Positions 1 to 8,512 of a stretch of DNA of 64,000 bases are shown piece after piece. Below the pieces are notes generated by a model that worked only from the letters and a program-made list of their open reading frames with translations, did no database searches and was not told the origin of the DNA. Positions within the stretch are counted from its first letter, which is position 1; every line of letters begins with the position of its first letter. The stretch covers positions 1 through 64,000 of the forward strand of contig SAAO01000010.1 in the NCBI GenBank assembly GCA_009929375.1. The letters are read 5' to 3'. The translations under genes were made by a program, and so were the position numbers. The DNA is from Bacteroidia bacterium. Its GTDB lineage: Bacteria; Bacteroidota; Bacteroidia; Bacteroidales; Paludibacteraceae.

Positions 1-17
1 CGAATTTAAAATACAAA

Positions 18-57
18 TTGTTGACTTGATAAAAGCTATGTTTTACCAAATCAACAA
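18..57 (-). terminator. Rho-independent terminator of the SPOR lipoprotein gene
   Basis: Arms at 18-34 and 41-57 (17 bases each, 6-base loop) pair completely when read as minus-strand RNA, the two non-Watson-Crick positions becoming G-U pairs. A T-rich tract follows on the minus strand (17 down to about 5). It lies 40 bases past the stop of the SPOR gene. On the plus strand the same two positions would be A-C mismatches, so the structure is built for minus-strand RNA. Confidence 0.7.
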
Positions 58-96
58 TAATATAATACGAAAATGGGCTTTTTAAGGCTCGACTAT

Positions 97-558
97 TTAT
101 CGTTTCTGCACCAATACCCACGCATCGGCAAAACGCTCCTGGATCTGAGCAATACGGCTTTTTGCCTGGCTGTACTCATTGTACGAAGCAATAATTACCC
201 GATACATTCCCTGTTCGTTAATAACCACGAGTGCTTTGTTACCTTCCGAATTCAGAGTAGACTGTAAACCTTTGGCATTGGTCTGGCTTTTGAAACTTCC
301 CACTACCACATGATACTTTGAATTAAATGCTGAAGCATCACCTTCTGAAAGTGTGAACGATTCGTTGCGGGTTACTTCGTTTTCAGACACAACAGGTTCG
401 GTCACCTGAGCAGGAGTTACTGTGGTTGTTGAACCATTGCTACTTCCTACAGTAATATTAGCACCGGTAATTTCGGCCACTTTTTGTTTCGATTTACAAG
501 CCGTTGAAGCCACAGCCACTACCGCCAGTGCAAGGAATAATCTGATTGTTTTGTTCAT
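97..558 (-). CDS. SPOR-domain lipoprotein
   Basis: A 153-residue exported protein. The N-terminus (MNKTIRLFLALAVVAVASTAC) is a lipoprotein signal peptide with lipobox STAC, cysteine at about residue 21. A low-complexity Ser/Thr/Val linker runs to about residue 75, then a SPOR domain (about 80-150) with the typical core 'YHVVVGSFKSQTNAKGL' and 'YRVIIASY'. SPOR domains bind peptidoglycan stripped of stem peptides, usually at the division site, so a cell-envelope or division role is inferred; the precise partner is not visible. The gene stands alone, with a divergent sod gene upstream and its own terminator at 18-57. A degenerate -7 element (CATCTTTG on the minus strand) lies at 599-606. Confidence 0.85.
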   Translation of the reverse strand: MNKTIRLFLALAVVAVASTACKSKQKVAEITGANITVGSSNGSTTTVTPAQVTEPVVSENEVTRNESFTLSEGDASAFNSKYHVVVGSFKSQTNAKGLQSTLNSEGNKALVVINEQGMYRVIIASYNEYSQAKSRIAQIQERFADAWVLVQKR

Positions 559-598
559 AATTTATAAATATGATTGTTTTCTGTTTTTATATTGAACA

Positions 599-606
599 CA
601 AAGATG
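599..606 (-). promoter_or_regulatory. Weak Bacteroidota -7 promoter element for the SPOR gene
   Basis: CATCTTTG on the minus strand, one base from the TAnnTTTG consensus, 41 bases before the start codon. Only the -7 element is recognisable. Confidence 0.35.
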
Positions 607-751
607 CTAATAATAAAACAGATGAACAAAATTTGAAATTTATTTTAATAAAAAACAACGATAAATTCAAACAAAATCACATTTAGCGACGTTAGTAAGG
701 TATATTTTCTATCAATAACTATATAGACATAACTAATAAAACAACACAAAC

Positions 752-1327
752 ATGAAATTTGAACTACCCAAACTTCCGTATGCGCCCAATGCGCTGGAGC
801 CGGTTATCAGTGAGGAAACCATTAGCTATCATTATGCTAAACACCATCAGACTTATGTTACCAATCTGAACAATCTGATCGTGGGAACTGAATTTGAAAA
901 TGCTGACCTTGACACTATCGTTAAGAAATCGGAAGGTCCAATTTTCAATAACGCCGCTCAAACATGGAATCACAATTTCTATTTTCTGTCGCTCACACCC
1001 GAAAAGGGTTCGAAACCATCTGCAGTTCTTGCAAAAGCTATTGATGCAGCTTTCGGATCGTTCGAGACATTTAAAGATGAATTCAGCAAAGCAGCCGTTA
1101 CACTCTTCGGTTCGGGATGGGCATGGCTTGTAAAAGATGGCGAAGGAAAACTTTCGATTGTAAAAGAAAGCAATGCCGGTAATCCTATCACCAAAGGTCT
1201 GACTCCGCTACTCACTTTCGATGTTTGGGAACATGCTTATTATATTGATTACCGCAACCGTCGCCCCGACCATATTGCTGCTTTGTGGGATCTGGTTGAC
1301 TGGAATGTAGTTTCAGCACGTTACTAA
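752..1327 (+). CDS. sodB: Superoxide dismutase, Fe/Mn family
   Basis: A 191-residue cytoplasmic enzyme converting superoxide to oxygen and hydrogen peroxide. All four metal ligands are present at canonical places: H27 (in SYHYAKHH), H74 (in AAQTWNHNF), D157 and H161 (in DVWEHAYY). Q70, before the WNH motif, is the position that marks iron-type enzymes, but related Bacteroidales enzymes can be cambialistic (active with Fe or Mn), so the metal is not settled by sequence. Length is normal for the family. The gene is monocistronic, divergent from the SPOR gene, with a terminator directly downstream. Symbol sodB follows the Fe-type reading; sodA would be equally used in this phylum. Confidence 0.95.
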   Translation: MKFELPKLPYAPNALEPVISEETISYHYAKHHQTYVTNLNNLIVGTEFENADLDTIVKKSEGPIFNNAAQTWNHNFYFLSLTPEKGSKPSAVLAKAIDAAFGSFETFKDEFSKAAVTLFGSGWAWLVKDGEGKLSIVKESNAGNPITKGLTPLLTFDVWEHAYYIDYRNRRPDHIAALWDLVDWNVVSARY

Positions 1328-1355
1328 TTTCAGATAAAACCATCAAAAAACTTAT

Positions 1356-1382
1356 ACCCGGGCAATTTTGTCCGGGTTTTTT
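1356..1382 (+). terminator. Rho-independent terminator after sod
   Basis: Stem ACCCGGG (1356-1362) with TCCGGGT (1371-1377), an AT-rich loop and a run of six T residues. It begins 28 bases past the sod stop. Confidence 0.85.
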
Positions 1383-1429
1383 ATTTCATTTTTTAAACAA
1401 ATTAGCATTCTGTTTTTGAGCATTTTTTG

Positions 1430-1437
1430 TACTTTTG
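1430..1437 (+). promoter_or_regulatory. -7 promoter element of the uracil permease gene
   Basis: TACTTTTG, a perfect TAnnTTTG match, 51 bases before the start codon and 48 bases after the sod terminator. Confidence 0.7.
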
Positions 1438-1488
1438 TGTCCGACATTTCACAAACAGTAACAATTTCCAAAATCATCTTTCTATTTT

Positions 1489-2775
1489 ATGGAAAAACGC
1501 ACCATTGGTATTCATGAGAAATTACCATTGCTACAGAGTTTGCCGCTGAGCTTGCAGCACCTCACCGCCATGTTCGGAGCCACTATTCTGGTTCCGATTT
1601 TATTAGGTGTCGATCCGTCGATTGCCCTGTTAATGAATGGTATCGGAACCATTATCTACACCCTTGTCACCAAAGGAGGTATACCCGCTTATCTTGGTTC
1701 AAGTTTTGCCTTTATTGCTCCGGTAATGCTTATTGCCACCAGCTACGGAGGTTTCAGTCACGCACAGTCCGGATTTATTTTCTTCGGACTTTTCTTTATC
1801 CTGATTTCATTTATTGTGTACAAATGGGGAATCCGCTGGATCGATGTGGTGATGCCACCCGCAGTAATGGGAGCCGTAGTAGCGATTATCGGTCTTGAAC
1901 TTGCCCCTGTGGCTGCTCAGCAGGCCGGACTTGCACCCTGGCCAACCAATACCGGCAATGTGGTAGCACCTTTTACACTCGATACCAAAACAGTAATTGT
2001 ATCGATGTTTACCCTTCTTACCGGAATAGCCGGATCGGTTCTTTTCCGTGGTTTTATGCAGATTATACCCATTCTGTTTGCAGTGGTTGCCGGATACATT
2101 CTGGCCCTTACAATGGGAATGGTCGATACTCAGGCCATAGCCAATGCAGCATGGATTGCCCTACCAAAGTTTCAGGCTCCTGTTTACGATACTCAGGCTA
2201 TTCTGATTATTGCTCCTGCCTGTCTTGTAGTACTTGCCGAACATATCAGTCACCTGATAGTAACCGCTAAAATTACTAATGAAGATTTGATGAAAAACCC
2301 CGGTCTGCACCGTTCGTTGCTCGGCGATGGTATCAGTAATGTGATTTCAGGCTTTGCAGGTTCACCTCCCAACACTACTTATGGCGAAAACATTGGCGTT
2401 ATGGCTATTACACGTGTATATTCGGTTTGGATCATCCGTGGTGCGGCTGTTTTGGCTATTGCCTTTTCGTTTATCGGCAAAATTTCGGCAGCCATCTCTA
2501 CTATTCCGGTTGCTGTTATGGGCGGTATCACCATTTTGCTTTACGGTGTGATTGCAGTACAGGGTTTGCGTATTTTTGTGGAACAGAAAGTGGATTTCAG
2601 CAAAAACCGCAACATGGTACTTGGTGCCATCACCTTTGTGATCGGTGTGAGCGATGCAGCTATTAATATCGGTAGCGTACAACTTAAGGGTATGGCTTTT
2701 GCAGCTGTAGCCGGTATCGTTCTTTCACTGGTATTCTGGGTGCTCGATAAATTCAAATTAATGAATGATAATTAG
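1489..2775 (+). CDS. uraA: Uracil permease, NCS2 family
   Basis: A 428-residue inner-membrane nucleobase transporter with about 14 hydrophobic segments. The substrate-site signatures of UraA-type carriers are readable: 'AEHISHLIVT' (the glutamate that binds uracil) and 'GSPPNTTYGENIGVM', which carries the second conserved glutamate and separates uracil from purine/xanthine carriers. It imports uracil for pyrimidine salvage, driven by protons in characterised relatives. It starts with MEKRTIGIHEK and is flanked by its own promoter and a long-stem terminator, so it is a single-gene transcript. No PyrR-type leader is visible in the 50-base upstream region. Confidence 0.92.
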   Translation: MEKRTIGIHEKLPLLQSLPLSLQHLTAMFGATILVPILLGVDPSIALLMNGIGTIIYTLVTKGGIPAYLGSSFAFIAPVMLIATSYGGFSHAQSGFIFFGLFFILISFIVYKWGIRWIDVVMPPAVMGAVVAIIGLELAPVAAQQAGLAPWPTNTGNVVAPFTLDTKTVIVSMFTLLTGIAGSVLFRGFMQIIPILFAVVAGYILALTMGMVDTQAIANAAWIALPKFQAPVYDTQAILIIAPACLVVLAEHISHLIVTAKITNEDLMKNPGLHRSLLGDGISNVISGFAGSPPNTTYGENIGVMAITRVYSVWIIRGAAVLAIAFSFIGKISAAISTIPVAVMGGITILLYGVIAVQGLRIFVEQKVDFSKNRNMVLGAITFVIGVSDAAINIGSVQLKGMAFAAVAGIVLSLVFWVLDKFKLMNDN

Positions 2776-2824
2776 CAGAATACAGGAATAGTCAGATTAC
2801 TTTCCTGAACTTCATTTTTACAAG

Positions 2825-2885
2825 ACAGAATTTACAGAATCTTCAGACAGTACATGTCTCCGGATTTTGTAAATTCTGTTTTTTT
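2825..2885 (+). terminator. Long-stem terminator after uraA
   Basis: ACAGAATTTACAGAATC at 2825 pairs with the complementary arm ending at 2879, with an inner CAGACAGTACATGTCTC structure, followed by TTTTTTT. Confidence 0.85.
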
Positions 2886-3001
2886 GTCGCATAACGCTCT
2901 TCCCACCCAAAAAAATTCCGGTTATTAGAAAATGTTATAAACTTACATACGGTTGTTTTGTCCAGTGAAATAAAACTTCTGTATTTTCCGTTTTTTAGTA
3001 T

Positions 3002-3009
3002 TATCTTTG
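3002..3009 (+). promoter_or_regulatory. -7 element of the rlmB operon
   Basis: TATCTTTG, a perfect TAnnTTTG match, 29 bases before the start of the 136-residue protein that opens the operon. Confidence 0.75.
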
Positions 3010-3038
3010 CAAATTAATAACCCTAAAATCAAAACACT

Positions 3039-3449
3039 ATGCCTGCAATTGATTTTTTCAGACGAAAATCGCAGAATCTGAGTACTGTTATCGAGTCGGT
3101 TTACGGGCTTCGGATAAACGACGAAGCAGACAAAGCGCTGGCTGTGGCTTCGCAAAATTTCAGTGAACTGGCAGGTTTTACACTGGGCGAAATATTGGCC
3201 ATGGAAGCCGGTGCATATCTGGAGGAAATAAAAAAACTGCATTTCACTCAGTCATATCTGGAACAGGTTGTAAAGTTTCTGCTCGAAACAACTGAAATCC
3301 TTACTCAATTGCAAAGGGAAGCCGACGCGCTCAATCTCAGCGAAAAGGCTTTGTATTTACTTAAACATCTGATTCAAACCGACAAAACCTATTCTCCTGA
3401 AAGAGAAAACTTTGTCGCATTGCTCGAAGAAAAAATAAAGAACAAATGA
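3039..3449 (+). CDS. Uncharacterised helical protein, translationally coupled to rlmB
   Basis: A 136-residue protein I do not recognise. It has no signal peptide or membrane segment. Composition and heptad-like spacing of leucines (residues about 85-130, 'QLQREADALNLSEKALYLLKHL') predict an all-helical cytoplasmic protein. It opens the operon just after a clear promoter, and its stop overlaps the rlmB start (ATGA at 3446-3449), so its translation is coupled to that of the rRNA methyltransferase. A role near RNA modification is only guilt by association. The start is well supported by the promoter 29 bases upstream and by MPAIDFFRR. Confidence 0.75.
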   Translation: MPAIDFFRRKSQNLSTVIESVYGLRINDEADKALAVASQNFSELAGFTLGEILAMEAGAYLEEIKKLHFTQSYLEQVVKFLLETTEILTQLQREADALNLSEKALYLLKHLIQTDKTYSPERENFVALLEEKIKNK

Positions 3450-4207
3450 TAAACTACAAAAACAAACAACGTCCTGAGAAGGACATGATATTCGGGATAC
3501 GTGCCGTGATTGAAGCCATTCAGGCCGGCAGCGAAATAGATAAAATTCTGGTACGACGTGACATGACCAGTGAATTATCGCGTGAACTTTTCAGTGCGCT
3601 GAACGGTCTGGAAGTACCTGTTCAAAAAGTGCCTCTGGAAAAGTTGAACCGTATTACCCTGAAAAATCATCAGGGTGTGATTGCCTTTATATCGCCGGTG
3701 GTTTATCAGCATATCGAAGATATTGTTCCCTCCATATACGAAGAAGGTCGTATGCCCTTTATTGTGGTGCTCGACGGGGTGACGGATGTTCGCAACTTTG
3801 GCGCCATAGCCCGTACTTGCGAGTGTGCAGGTGTCGATGCCATAGTAGTTCCCGTTAAAGGTGGTGCTGCACTAAACGGTGATGCGGTAAAAACCTCAGC
3901 CGGTGCTTTGCTGAAAATTCCGGTTTGTCGCGAACATAATCTGATCAATGCAGTGCGTTACCTGAGTTCATCAGGCATAAAAGTTCTGGCTGCAAGCGAA
4001 AAAGCCACTCAGAATTACAGCGATATCAGCATGACTGAGCCTGTTGCCATAGTAATGGGAGCAGAAGACGAAGGTGTATCGCCGGAGATTCTGCGCATGT
4101 GCGACGAAATGATGCGTATTCCGATGCTGGGTACCATCGAATCGCTCAACGTATCGGTGGCAGCTGGTGTACTTATTTACGAAGCTGTAAGACAAAGAAA
4201 ACTGTAA
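3446..4207 (+). CDS. rlmB: 23S rRNA (guanosine-2'-O-)-methyltransferase, SpoU/TrmH family
   Basis: A 253-residue cytoplasmic enzyme of the SPOUT class. The N-terminal part (about 10-80, 'DMIFGIRAVIEAIQAG') is the RNA-binding substrate domain; the C-terminal part is the trefoil-knot methyltransferase with motif 1 (VTDVRNFGAIARTCE, about 112-126), motif 2 (IVMGAEDEGVSPEI) and motif 3 (IPMLGTIESLNVSVAAGVL). It is the family that 2'-O-methylates the peptidyl-transferase-region guanosine (G2251 in E. coli) with S-adenosylmethionine; the exact target is inferred. It overlaps the preceding gene by four bases and is followed by another RNA-modifying gene, so the operon has an RNA-modification theme. 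Confidence 0.9.
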   Translation: MINYKNKQRPEKDMIFGIRAVIEAIQAGSEIDKILVRRDMTSELSRELFSALNGLEVPVQKVPLEKLNRITLKNHQGVIAFISPVVYQHIEDIVPSIYEEGRMPFIVVLDGVTDVRNFGAIARTCECAGVDAIVVPVKGGAALNGDAVKTSAGALLKIPVCREHNLINAVRYLSSSGIKVLAASEKATQNYSDISMTEPVAIVMGAEDEGVSPEILRMCDEMMRIPMLGTIESLNVSVAAGVLIYEAVRQRKL

Positions 4208-4301
4208 GTATTCAGAGTCCTTCATTCCGCCATGGCGAAATCGTTTCAAAAAAGGAACCGGAAACCATCAATTTTTTTTCAAAGCTTAGAATTTATAAAA
4301 A

Positions 4302-4973
4302 ATGACTGTACTTTACGAAGACAACCACATAATAGCCGTAAATAAAACATGTTCTGAAATAGTACAGGGCGACAAAACAGGCGATGAACCACTTTCGGAG
4401 ACATTAAAAAAGTACCTGAAGGAAAAGTACAATAAACCCGGAGAAGTTTTTCTGGGTGTGACACACCGTCTCGACAGACCTGTGAGCGGAGTGGTTGTTT
4501 TTGCCAAAACCAGCAAAGCACTTACCCGCCTGAACGAAATGTTTCGCAATCAGGAAGTAAAGAAAACCTACTGGGCCATAGTAAAAAACCGTCCTGAAGA
4601 AACCGAAGGCCGTCTTGAACATTATCTGGTGCGCAATGAAAAACAAAACAAATCGGTGGCTCACAGCAAAATGGTGCCTAATGCCAAAAAGGCTTCGCTG
4701 AGTTACAAACTTATATCGCAGTCTGACAATTATTTTCTGCTGGAAGTGCAGCTCGAAACAGGCCGTCATCATCAGATACGCTGTCAGTTAGCCAAAATGG
4801 GCTGTCCGATAAAAGGCGATTTGAAATACGGATTTCCACGTTCGAATCCCAACGGAGGTATCAGCCTGCATGCACGCTATGTGGAGTTTGTACATCCGGT
4901 ATCGAAACAGCTGATTCAGATTACAGCTCCCTGCCCCGTCGACGACAAACTATGGCAGGCAGTGGCTCCCTGA
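4302..4973 (+). CDS. RluA-family RNA pseudouridine synthase
   Basis: A 223-residue pseudouridine synthase without the N-terminal S4 domain found in RluC/RluD, so RluA-like in size. The catalytic motif is 'HRLDRPVSG' (about residues 50-58), with the nucleophilic aspartate D53 or thereabouts; 'LETGRHHQIRCQLA' and 'PIKGDLKYG' are the other family blocks. It isomerises uridine to pseudouridine in rRNA or tRNA; which base cannot be read from sequence. Third in the operon, 94 bases after rlmB, 36 bases before the prenyltransferase gene. Confidence 0.88.
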   Translation: MTVLYEDNHIIAVNKTCSEIVQGDKTGDEPLSETLKKYLKEKYNKPGEVFLGVTHRLDRPVSGVVVFAKTSKALTRLNEMFRNQEVKKTYWAIVKNRPEETEGRLEHYLVRNEKQNKSVAHSKMVPNAKKASLSYKLISQSDNYFLLEVQLETGRHHQIRCQLAKMGCPIKGDLKYGFPRSNPNGGISLHARYVEFVHPVSKQLIQITAPCPVDDKLWQAVAP

Positions 4974-5009
4974 GCGCAGCATTATTTCACACATTATTGA
5001 AAGATTATT

Positions 5010-6014
5010 ATGTATAAATACCTCTCGCTTGTACGCTACTACAATCTGATTTTTGTTGTATTTGTGCAGATCATGATTCGTCAGACTGTACTGATGCCGG
5101 TGTTACAGAAATACGGATTTGAAATTGCCCCATTCGATTTAGCCACATGGTTACTGATACTCGCTACCGTGCTTATTGCCGCCGGAGGTTATGTACTCAA
5201 TGATTATTTCGATGTGAAAATCGATGCAATCAACCAACCCGAAAAGCAGATTGTAAACAAAACGGTGAGTAAATCCGTGGCTATGCGCCTTTATCAGGTG
5301 CTTACCGGTGCAGGCGTGGTATCCGGACTGGCATCAGCACATTTCAGTCAGAGTTATACACTGGCCTTTATTTATGTGGTCGTTCCTGGTTTGCTGTGGT
5401 TTTACTCGGCAAGCTACAAACGTCAGTTTCTTACAGGCAATCTGGCGGTATCCTTTGTGGCAGCGCTTACTGTACTTGTAATGGCCATCAACGAAGTAAA
5501 GCTGCTCGAAAACGAGTATGGCGATTTGCTTTATCAAACTCCCCTACCCTCCGAACTTTATGCATGGACTGCCGGATTTGCACTTTTCTCTTTTCTGCTG
5601 ACGCTTATCAGAGAAATAATCAAAGATATTGAGGATATAGAGGGTGACAGGGAAATGGAATGCCGTACAATCCCGATTGTATGGGGAATAAAAAAGGCCA
5701 AAATTGTCATTTATTCACTGATTATTATCACATTGGCTGCACTTTTTGCACTCAATCATTTCTACATCTACTTTGAAGGTTCACTGACATTCCGCTATAT
5801 GCTTTTCGGAGTGGCTCTTCCATTAGTGGTGCTGGCTATCATGATTTTTTCAGCCCACGAAAGACAATCGCTTCATCAGGCTTCGACACTTGCCAAATAC
5901 ATTATGATGACAGGTGTTTTATACGGATTTGTATTTTATTATCTAATGGCAAAAACCTATCAGTTCAGTCTTTTCGGGCTGTTTATGATTGATGCAGGTA
6001 ATCAGATCAGGTAA
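5010..6014 (+). CDS. UbiA-family prenyltransferase (geranylgeranylglycerol-phosphate geranylgeranyltransferase-like)
   Basis: A 334-residue integral membrane enzyme with about eight to nine transmembrane helices. Both Asp-rich prenyl-diphosphate/Mg motifs are present: 'NDYFDVKID' (about residues 67-75) and 'DIEDIEGDREM' (about 206-216). The motif context (INQPEKQIVNK after the first) is that of the Bacteroidota proteins annotated as geranylgeranylglycerol-phosphate geranylgeranyltransferase, though the true substrate in bacteria is uncertain and could be another aromatic or lipid acceptor. It lies between RNA-modification genes and maf in one transcript. Confidence 0.8.
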   Translation: MYKYLSLVRYYNLIFVVFVQIMIRQTVLMPVLQKYGFEIAPFDLATWLLILATVLIAAGGYVLNDYFDVKIDAINQPEKQIVNKTVSKSVAMRLYQVLTGAGVVSGLASAHFSQSYTLAFIYVVVPGLLWFYSASYKRQFLTGNLAVSFVAALTVLVMAINEVKLLENEYGDLLYQTPLPSELYAWTAGFALFSFLLTLIREIIKDIEDIEGDREMECRTIPIVWGIKKAKIVIYSLIIITLAALFALNHFYIYFEGSLTFRYMLFGVALPLVVLAIMIFSAHERQSLHQASTLAKYIMMTGVLYGFVFYYLMAKTYQFSLFGLFMIDAGNQIR

Positions 6015-6051
6015 ACATATAAGGAATTAAATAACCAAACAACAGAGAATT

Positions 6052-6642
6052 ATGAATTTGCTTAAAAACATTGCGCACTACGACATTATTCTCGCTTCAC
6101 AATCGCCACGCCGCAGTGAACTACTGAAAGGACTTGATATAGATTTTCGCATCGAAGTGATAGATGTGGACGAAAGCTACCCTGCTGGTATGATGGGGGT
6201 TGAAATACCAATGTATCTGGCCGAGAAAAAAGCCAACGCCTACCGCAGCATAATGCAGGAAAACACTTTAGTGATTACTGCCGACACGATTGTATGGCAT
6301 GAGGGGCATGTTATGAACAAGCCTGCCAACGAAGCCGATGCCAGGCAAATGCTTACCAAACTTTCAGGAAAGACACATCAGGTCATTACGGGGGTCTGCA
6401 TTTCGGGGCTGCGCAAACGAAAAGTTTTTCATGTAATTTCAGAAGTTCGTTTTGCACGCCTTACTGCTGCAGAAATTGATTATTACCTCGAACATTACAA
6501 ACCCTATGACAAGGCAGGTTCGTATGGCGTTCAGGAATGGATAGGTTTTGTAGGAGTTGAACACATCAACGGCTCCTATTTCAATGTAATGGGACTACCT
6601 GTACAGCGTCTTTACAACGAACTGAAACGATGGACCGAATAA
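6052..6642 (+). CDS. maf: Maf-family nucleoside triphosphate pyrophosphatase
   Basis: A 196-residue house-cleaning NTPase. The signature SQSPRRSELL near the N-terminus (about 16-25), 'ITADTIVWHEG' with the catalytic aspartate (about 75-78) and 'YDKAGSYGVQEW' are all intact. Maf proteins hydrolyse dTTP/UTP and modified pyrimidine nucleotides to the monophosphate, preventing misincorporation and affecting septation. Last gene of the rlmB operon, 37 bases after the prenyltransferase; it converges with the DUF6340-like gene, leaving only 10 bases between the two stops and no visible terminator. Confidence 0.92.
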   Translation: MNLLKNIAHYDIILASQSPRRSELLKGLDIDFRIEVIDVDESYPAGMMGVEIPMYLAEKKANAYRSIMQENTLVITADTIVWHEGHVMNKPANEADARQMLTKLSGKTHQVITGVCISGLRKRKVFHVISEVRFARLTAAEIDYYLEHYKPYDKAGSYGVQEWIGFVGVEHINGSYFNVMGLPVQRLYNELKRWTE

Positions 6643-6652
6643 ACCTGTAATG

Positions 6653-7711
6653 CTAATCCCCCAGTTGCTTATCCAGAAGTTCTGCTTCCTGTTTACGTTT
6701 CTGAAGTTCGTCGTAATAGGCTAGAATCGTAAAAGTAGTGTCTGAATCTATCATGGCCGATTTTGTAATATAATCCAGAGCTTTATCGATCTGTTCAACA
6801 GCTTTTTCAATATCTCCCTGAATTTCGTACACAACAGCAATATTATGACTTACTTTTGCTTTGGTAGAAGAAGAAGCATTACTTTCAAGTATTGAGTTCC
6901 ATACAGCTATCGCACCTTCCCAGTTACGTACTGTCACCGAATCCATTCCCTGGGTCAGTTTTTTATTTCCTCCTGTAAAAAAATACCTGTCGGCCTTCGT
7001 CCAGTAAGGAATAAATTTATCCACAGCATTTCTTCCTGCATAAAGCGCACCATCGATCAGTGCATTATATCGATCGGGCAAAGCCTTTACACCCTGTTTG
7101 CGCTGAGGTGAGCGCACATCCCAAAAAACAGTATCATTAAGGGTTAGGGCCTGAAAAGTAGATTTTTCAGGAACATATACGCTCCAGCGGGTTTCGTAAC
7201 GAGCTTCGAGCGTTGTGTAGTACTCAAATTCTTCATTCAGATAATATTCGTCAATCTTGTCGCTGACTTTAATACGGTCGAGCGAAAGAATAACATCTGA
7301 GTCGAAGCGATCGCAAAGGGCATTCACTGTATCGAAAGGCAGATAAGTAAGAGTGAAAAAGTATTTGCTATTATTCACTCTCTGATCGTGAATGGTAATA
7401 GTCGAGAAAAATTCTTTTTCGGCCAGCGTTTCGGCCAGTGACTCGATAGCAAATAACGACAGACTATCGGTGTTTACTGTTTCGAGATAAGGTCTTTCGT
7501 TGAAATACTGAACACGGTGACCGTAATCAATGGGTTGAGGAACCGAATTATTTACAATCAACAGACGGGTGTCTTTCGGGTCGAAGGTAACACGGGCTGG
7601 TTTCAAAACATCCACCGATGTGTAAAGCATGGAGGAACACGAAGAAGCCAACAGCACAACAGCCATCAGCAATATCTTTGAACCGTTAAGTATTTTCATT
7701 CGGGTTATCAT
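6653..7711 (-). CDS. DUF6340-like lipoprotein with C-terminal TPR
   Basis: A 352-residue exported lipoprotein. The signal peptide ends in the lipobox LLASSC; the start could be at 7711 or at the internal ATG at 7699 (MKILNGSK), which gives a more usual signal peptide. The middle (about 40-250) is the Bacteroidota DUF6340 type of domain as far as I can recognise it, and residues about 275-305 ('AKVSHNIAVVYEIQGDIEKAVEQIDKAL') form a tetratricopeptide unit. Function is unknown; an outer-membrane-attached scaffold is inferred. It follows the MBL hydrolase by 33 bases and is the last gene of the rsmF operon. Confidence 0.72.
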   Translation of the reverse strand: MITRMKILNGSKILLMAVVLLASSCSSMLYTSVDVLKPARVTFDPKDTRLLIVNNSVPQPIDYGHRVQYFNERPYLETVNTDSLSLFAIESLAETLAEKEFFSTITIHDQRVNNSKYFFTLTYLPFDTVNALCDRFDSDVILSLDRIKVSDKIDEYYLNEEFEYYTTLEARYETRWSVYVPEKSTFQALTLNDTVFWDVRSPQRKQGVKALPDRYNALIDGALYAGRNAVDKFIPYWTKADRYFFTGGNKKLTQGMDSVTVRNWEGAIAVWNSILESNASSSTKAKVSHNIAVVYEIQGDIEKAVEQIDKALDYITKSAMIDSDTTFTILAYYDELQKRKQEAELLDKQLGD

Positions 7712-7744
7712 AATTTAATTCAGATTTCATTTCACAAGTATTTT

Positions 7745-8512
7745 CTACACTTCAAGAATTAATCCATCCCATGCAAGAAAGATATTTTCCGGAAGCTTTT
7801 TCTGCACTTCGGCATGTAATCCCAAATCATGACTGAAATGGGTGAAATATGTTCGCTTCGCTCCAATTTTCAAAGCCAGTTCTATGGCTTCGGACAATGA
7901 AATATGCGATATATGTTCGTCGATACGAAGTGCATTCAACACTAAAACATCAAGTCCGGCAAGTTGTTCTAACGAACTATCGGGAATTGTCTTCAAATCA
8001 GTAATATAAGCTACATTGTCAATCCGGTAGCCCAACACAGGTAACTTCGCATGAAAAACCCTGAAAGGCTGCACAGCTGTATCACCAACTCTGAAAACAC
8101 TCTTCTCCACCGGGCACAATACAATTCTTGGAACTCCGGGATACAGTTTTTCGGCAAAGCAATATGGCATTACTTTTCGGATATGTTCCAGTACCCGCTT
8201 TTCAGCATAAATAGCTGTTTCGCCGAGTGGCCGTATATCGTCAAGTCCGCCAACATGATCGTAATGCTCGTGTGTGATCAGTACTCCCGTCAGCCCGTTC
8301 ACTCCGGCCTTCAGTAATTGCGCTCTCAGGTCGGGTCCGGCATCAATCAATATTCTATCCTTTCCCCGCTCAATCAGCACTGAAGCTCTGAGGCGATTGT
8401 CACGTTCATCGGCCGATTGACAAACTTTACATTTACAACCAATCTGAGGAACGCCTGTAGAGGTGCCCGTACCCAGAAAACTGATTTTCAACTTCTGATT
8501 ATTTGCTTCCAT
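7745..8512 (-). CDS. MBL-fold metallo-hydrolase, PhnP-like
   Basis: A 255-residue metallo-beta-lactamase-fold phosphodiesterase-type protein. It has the 'GTGTSTGVPQIGC' opening loop, a C-x-C-x2-C set near residues 28-33 (GCKCKVC) as in PhnP, and the metal-binding motif HEHYDH (about 80-85). A further metal ligand lies in 'YITD'; the last histidine block is 'THFSHDLG'. Likely a phosphoribosyl cyclic phosphodiesterase or related enzyme; no phosphonate genes are nearby, so substrate is open. The ATG at 8512 overlaps the rsmF stop (TGATG), which is a better start than the GTG at 8515. Confidence 0.8.
   Translation of the reverse strand: MEANNQKLKISFLGTGTSTGVPQIGCKCKVCQSADERDNRLRASVLIERGKDRILIDAGPDLRAQLLKAGVNGLTGVLITHEHYDHVGGLDDIRPLGETAIYAEKRVLEHIRKVMPYCFAEKLYPGVPRIVLCPVEKSVFRVGDTAVQPFRVFHAKLPVLGYRIDNVAYITDLKTIPDSSLEQLAGLDVLVLNALRIDEHISHISLSEAIELALKIGAKRTYFTHFSHDLGLHAEVQKKLPENIFLAWDGLILEV

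Noticed and set aside
4845..4865. tRNA T-loop-like string GTTCGAATCCCAAC
   Set aside because: Lies in the coding frame of the pseudouridine synthase (codes FPRSNPNGG); no acceptor stem or anticodon arm around it.
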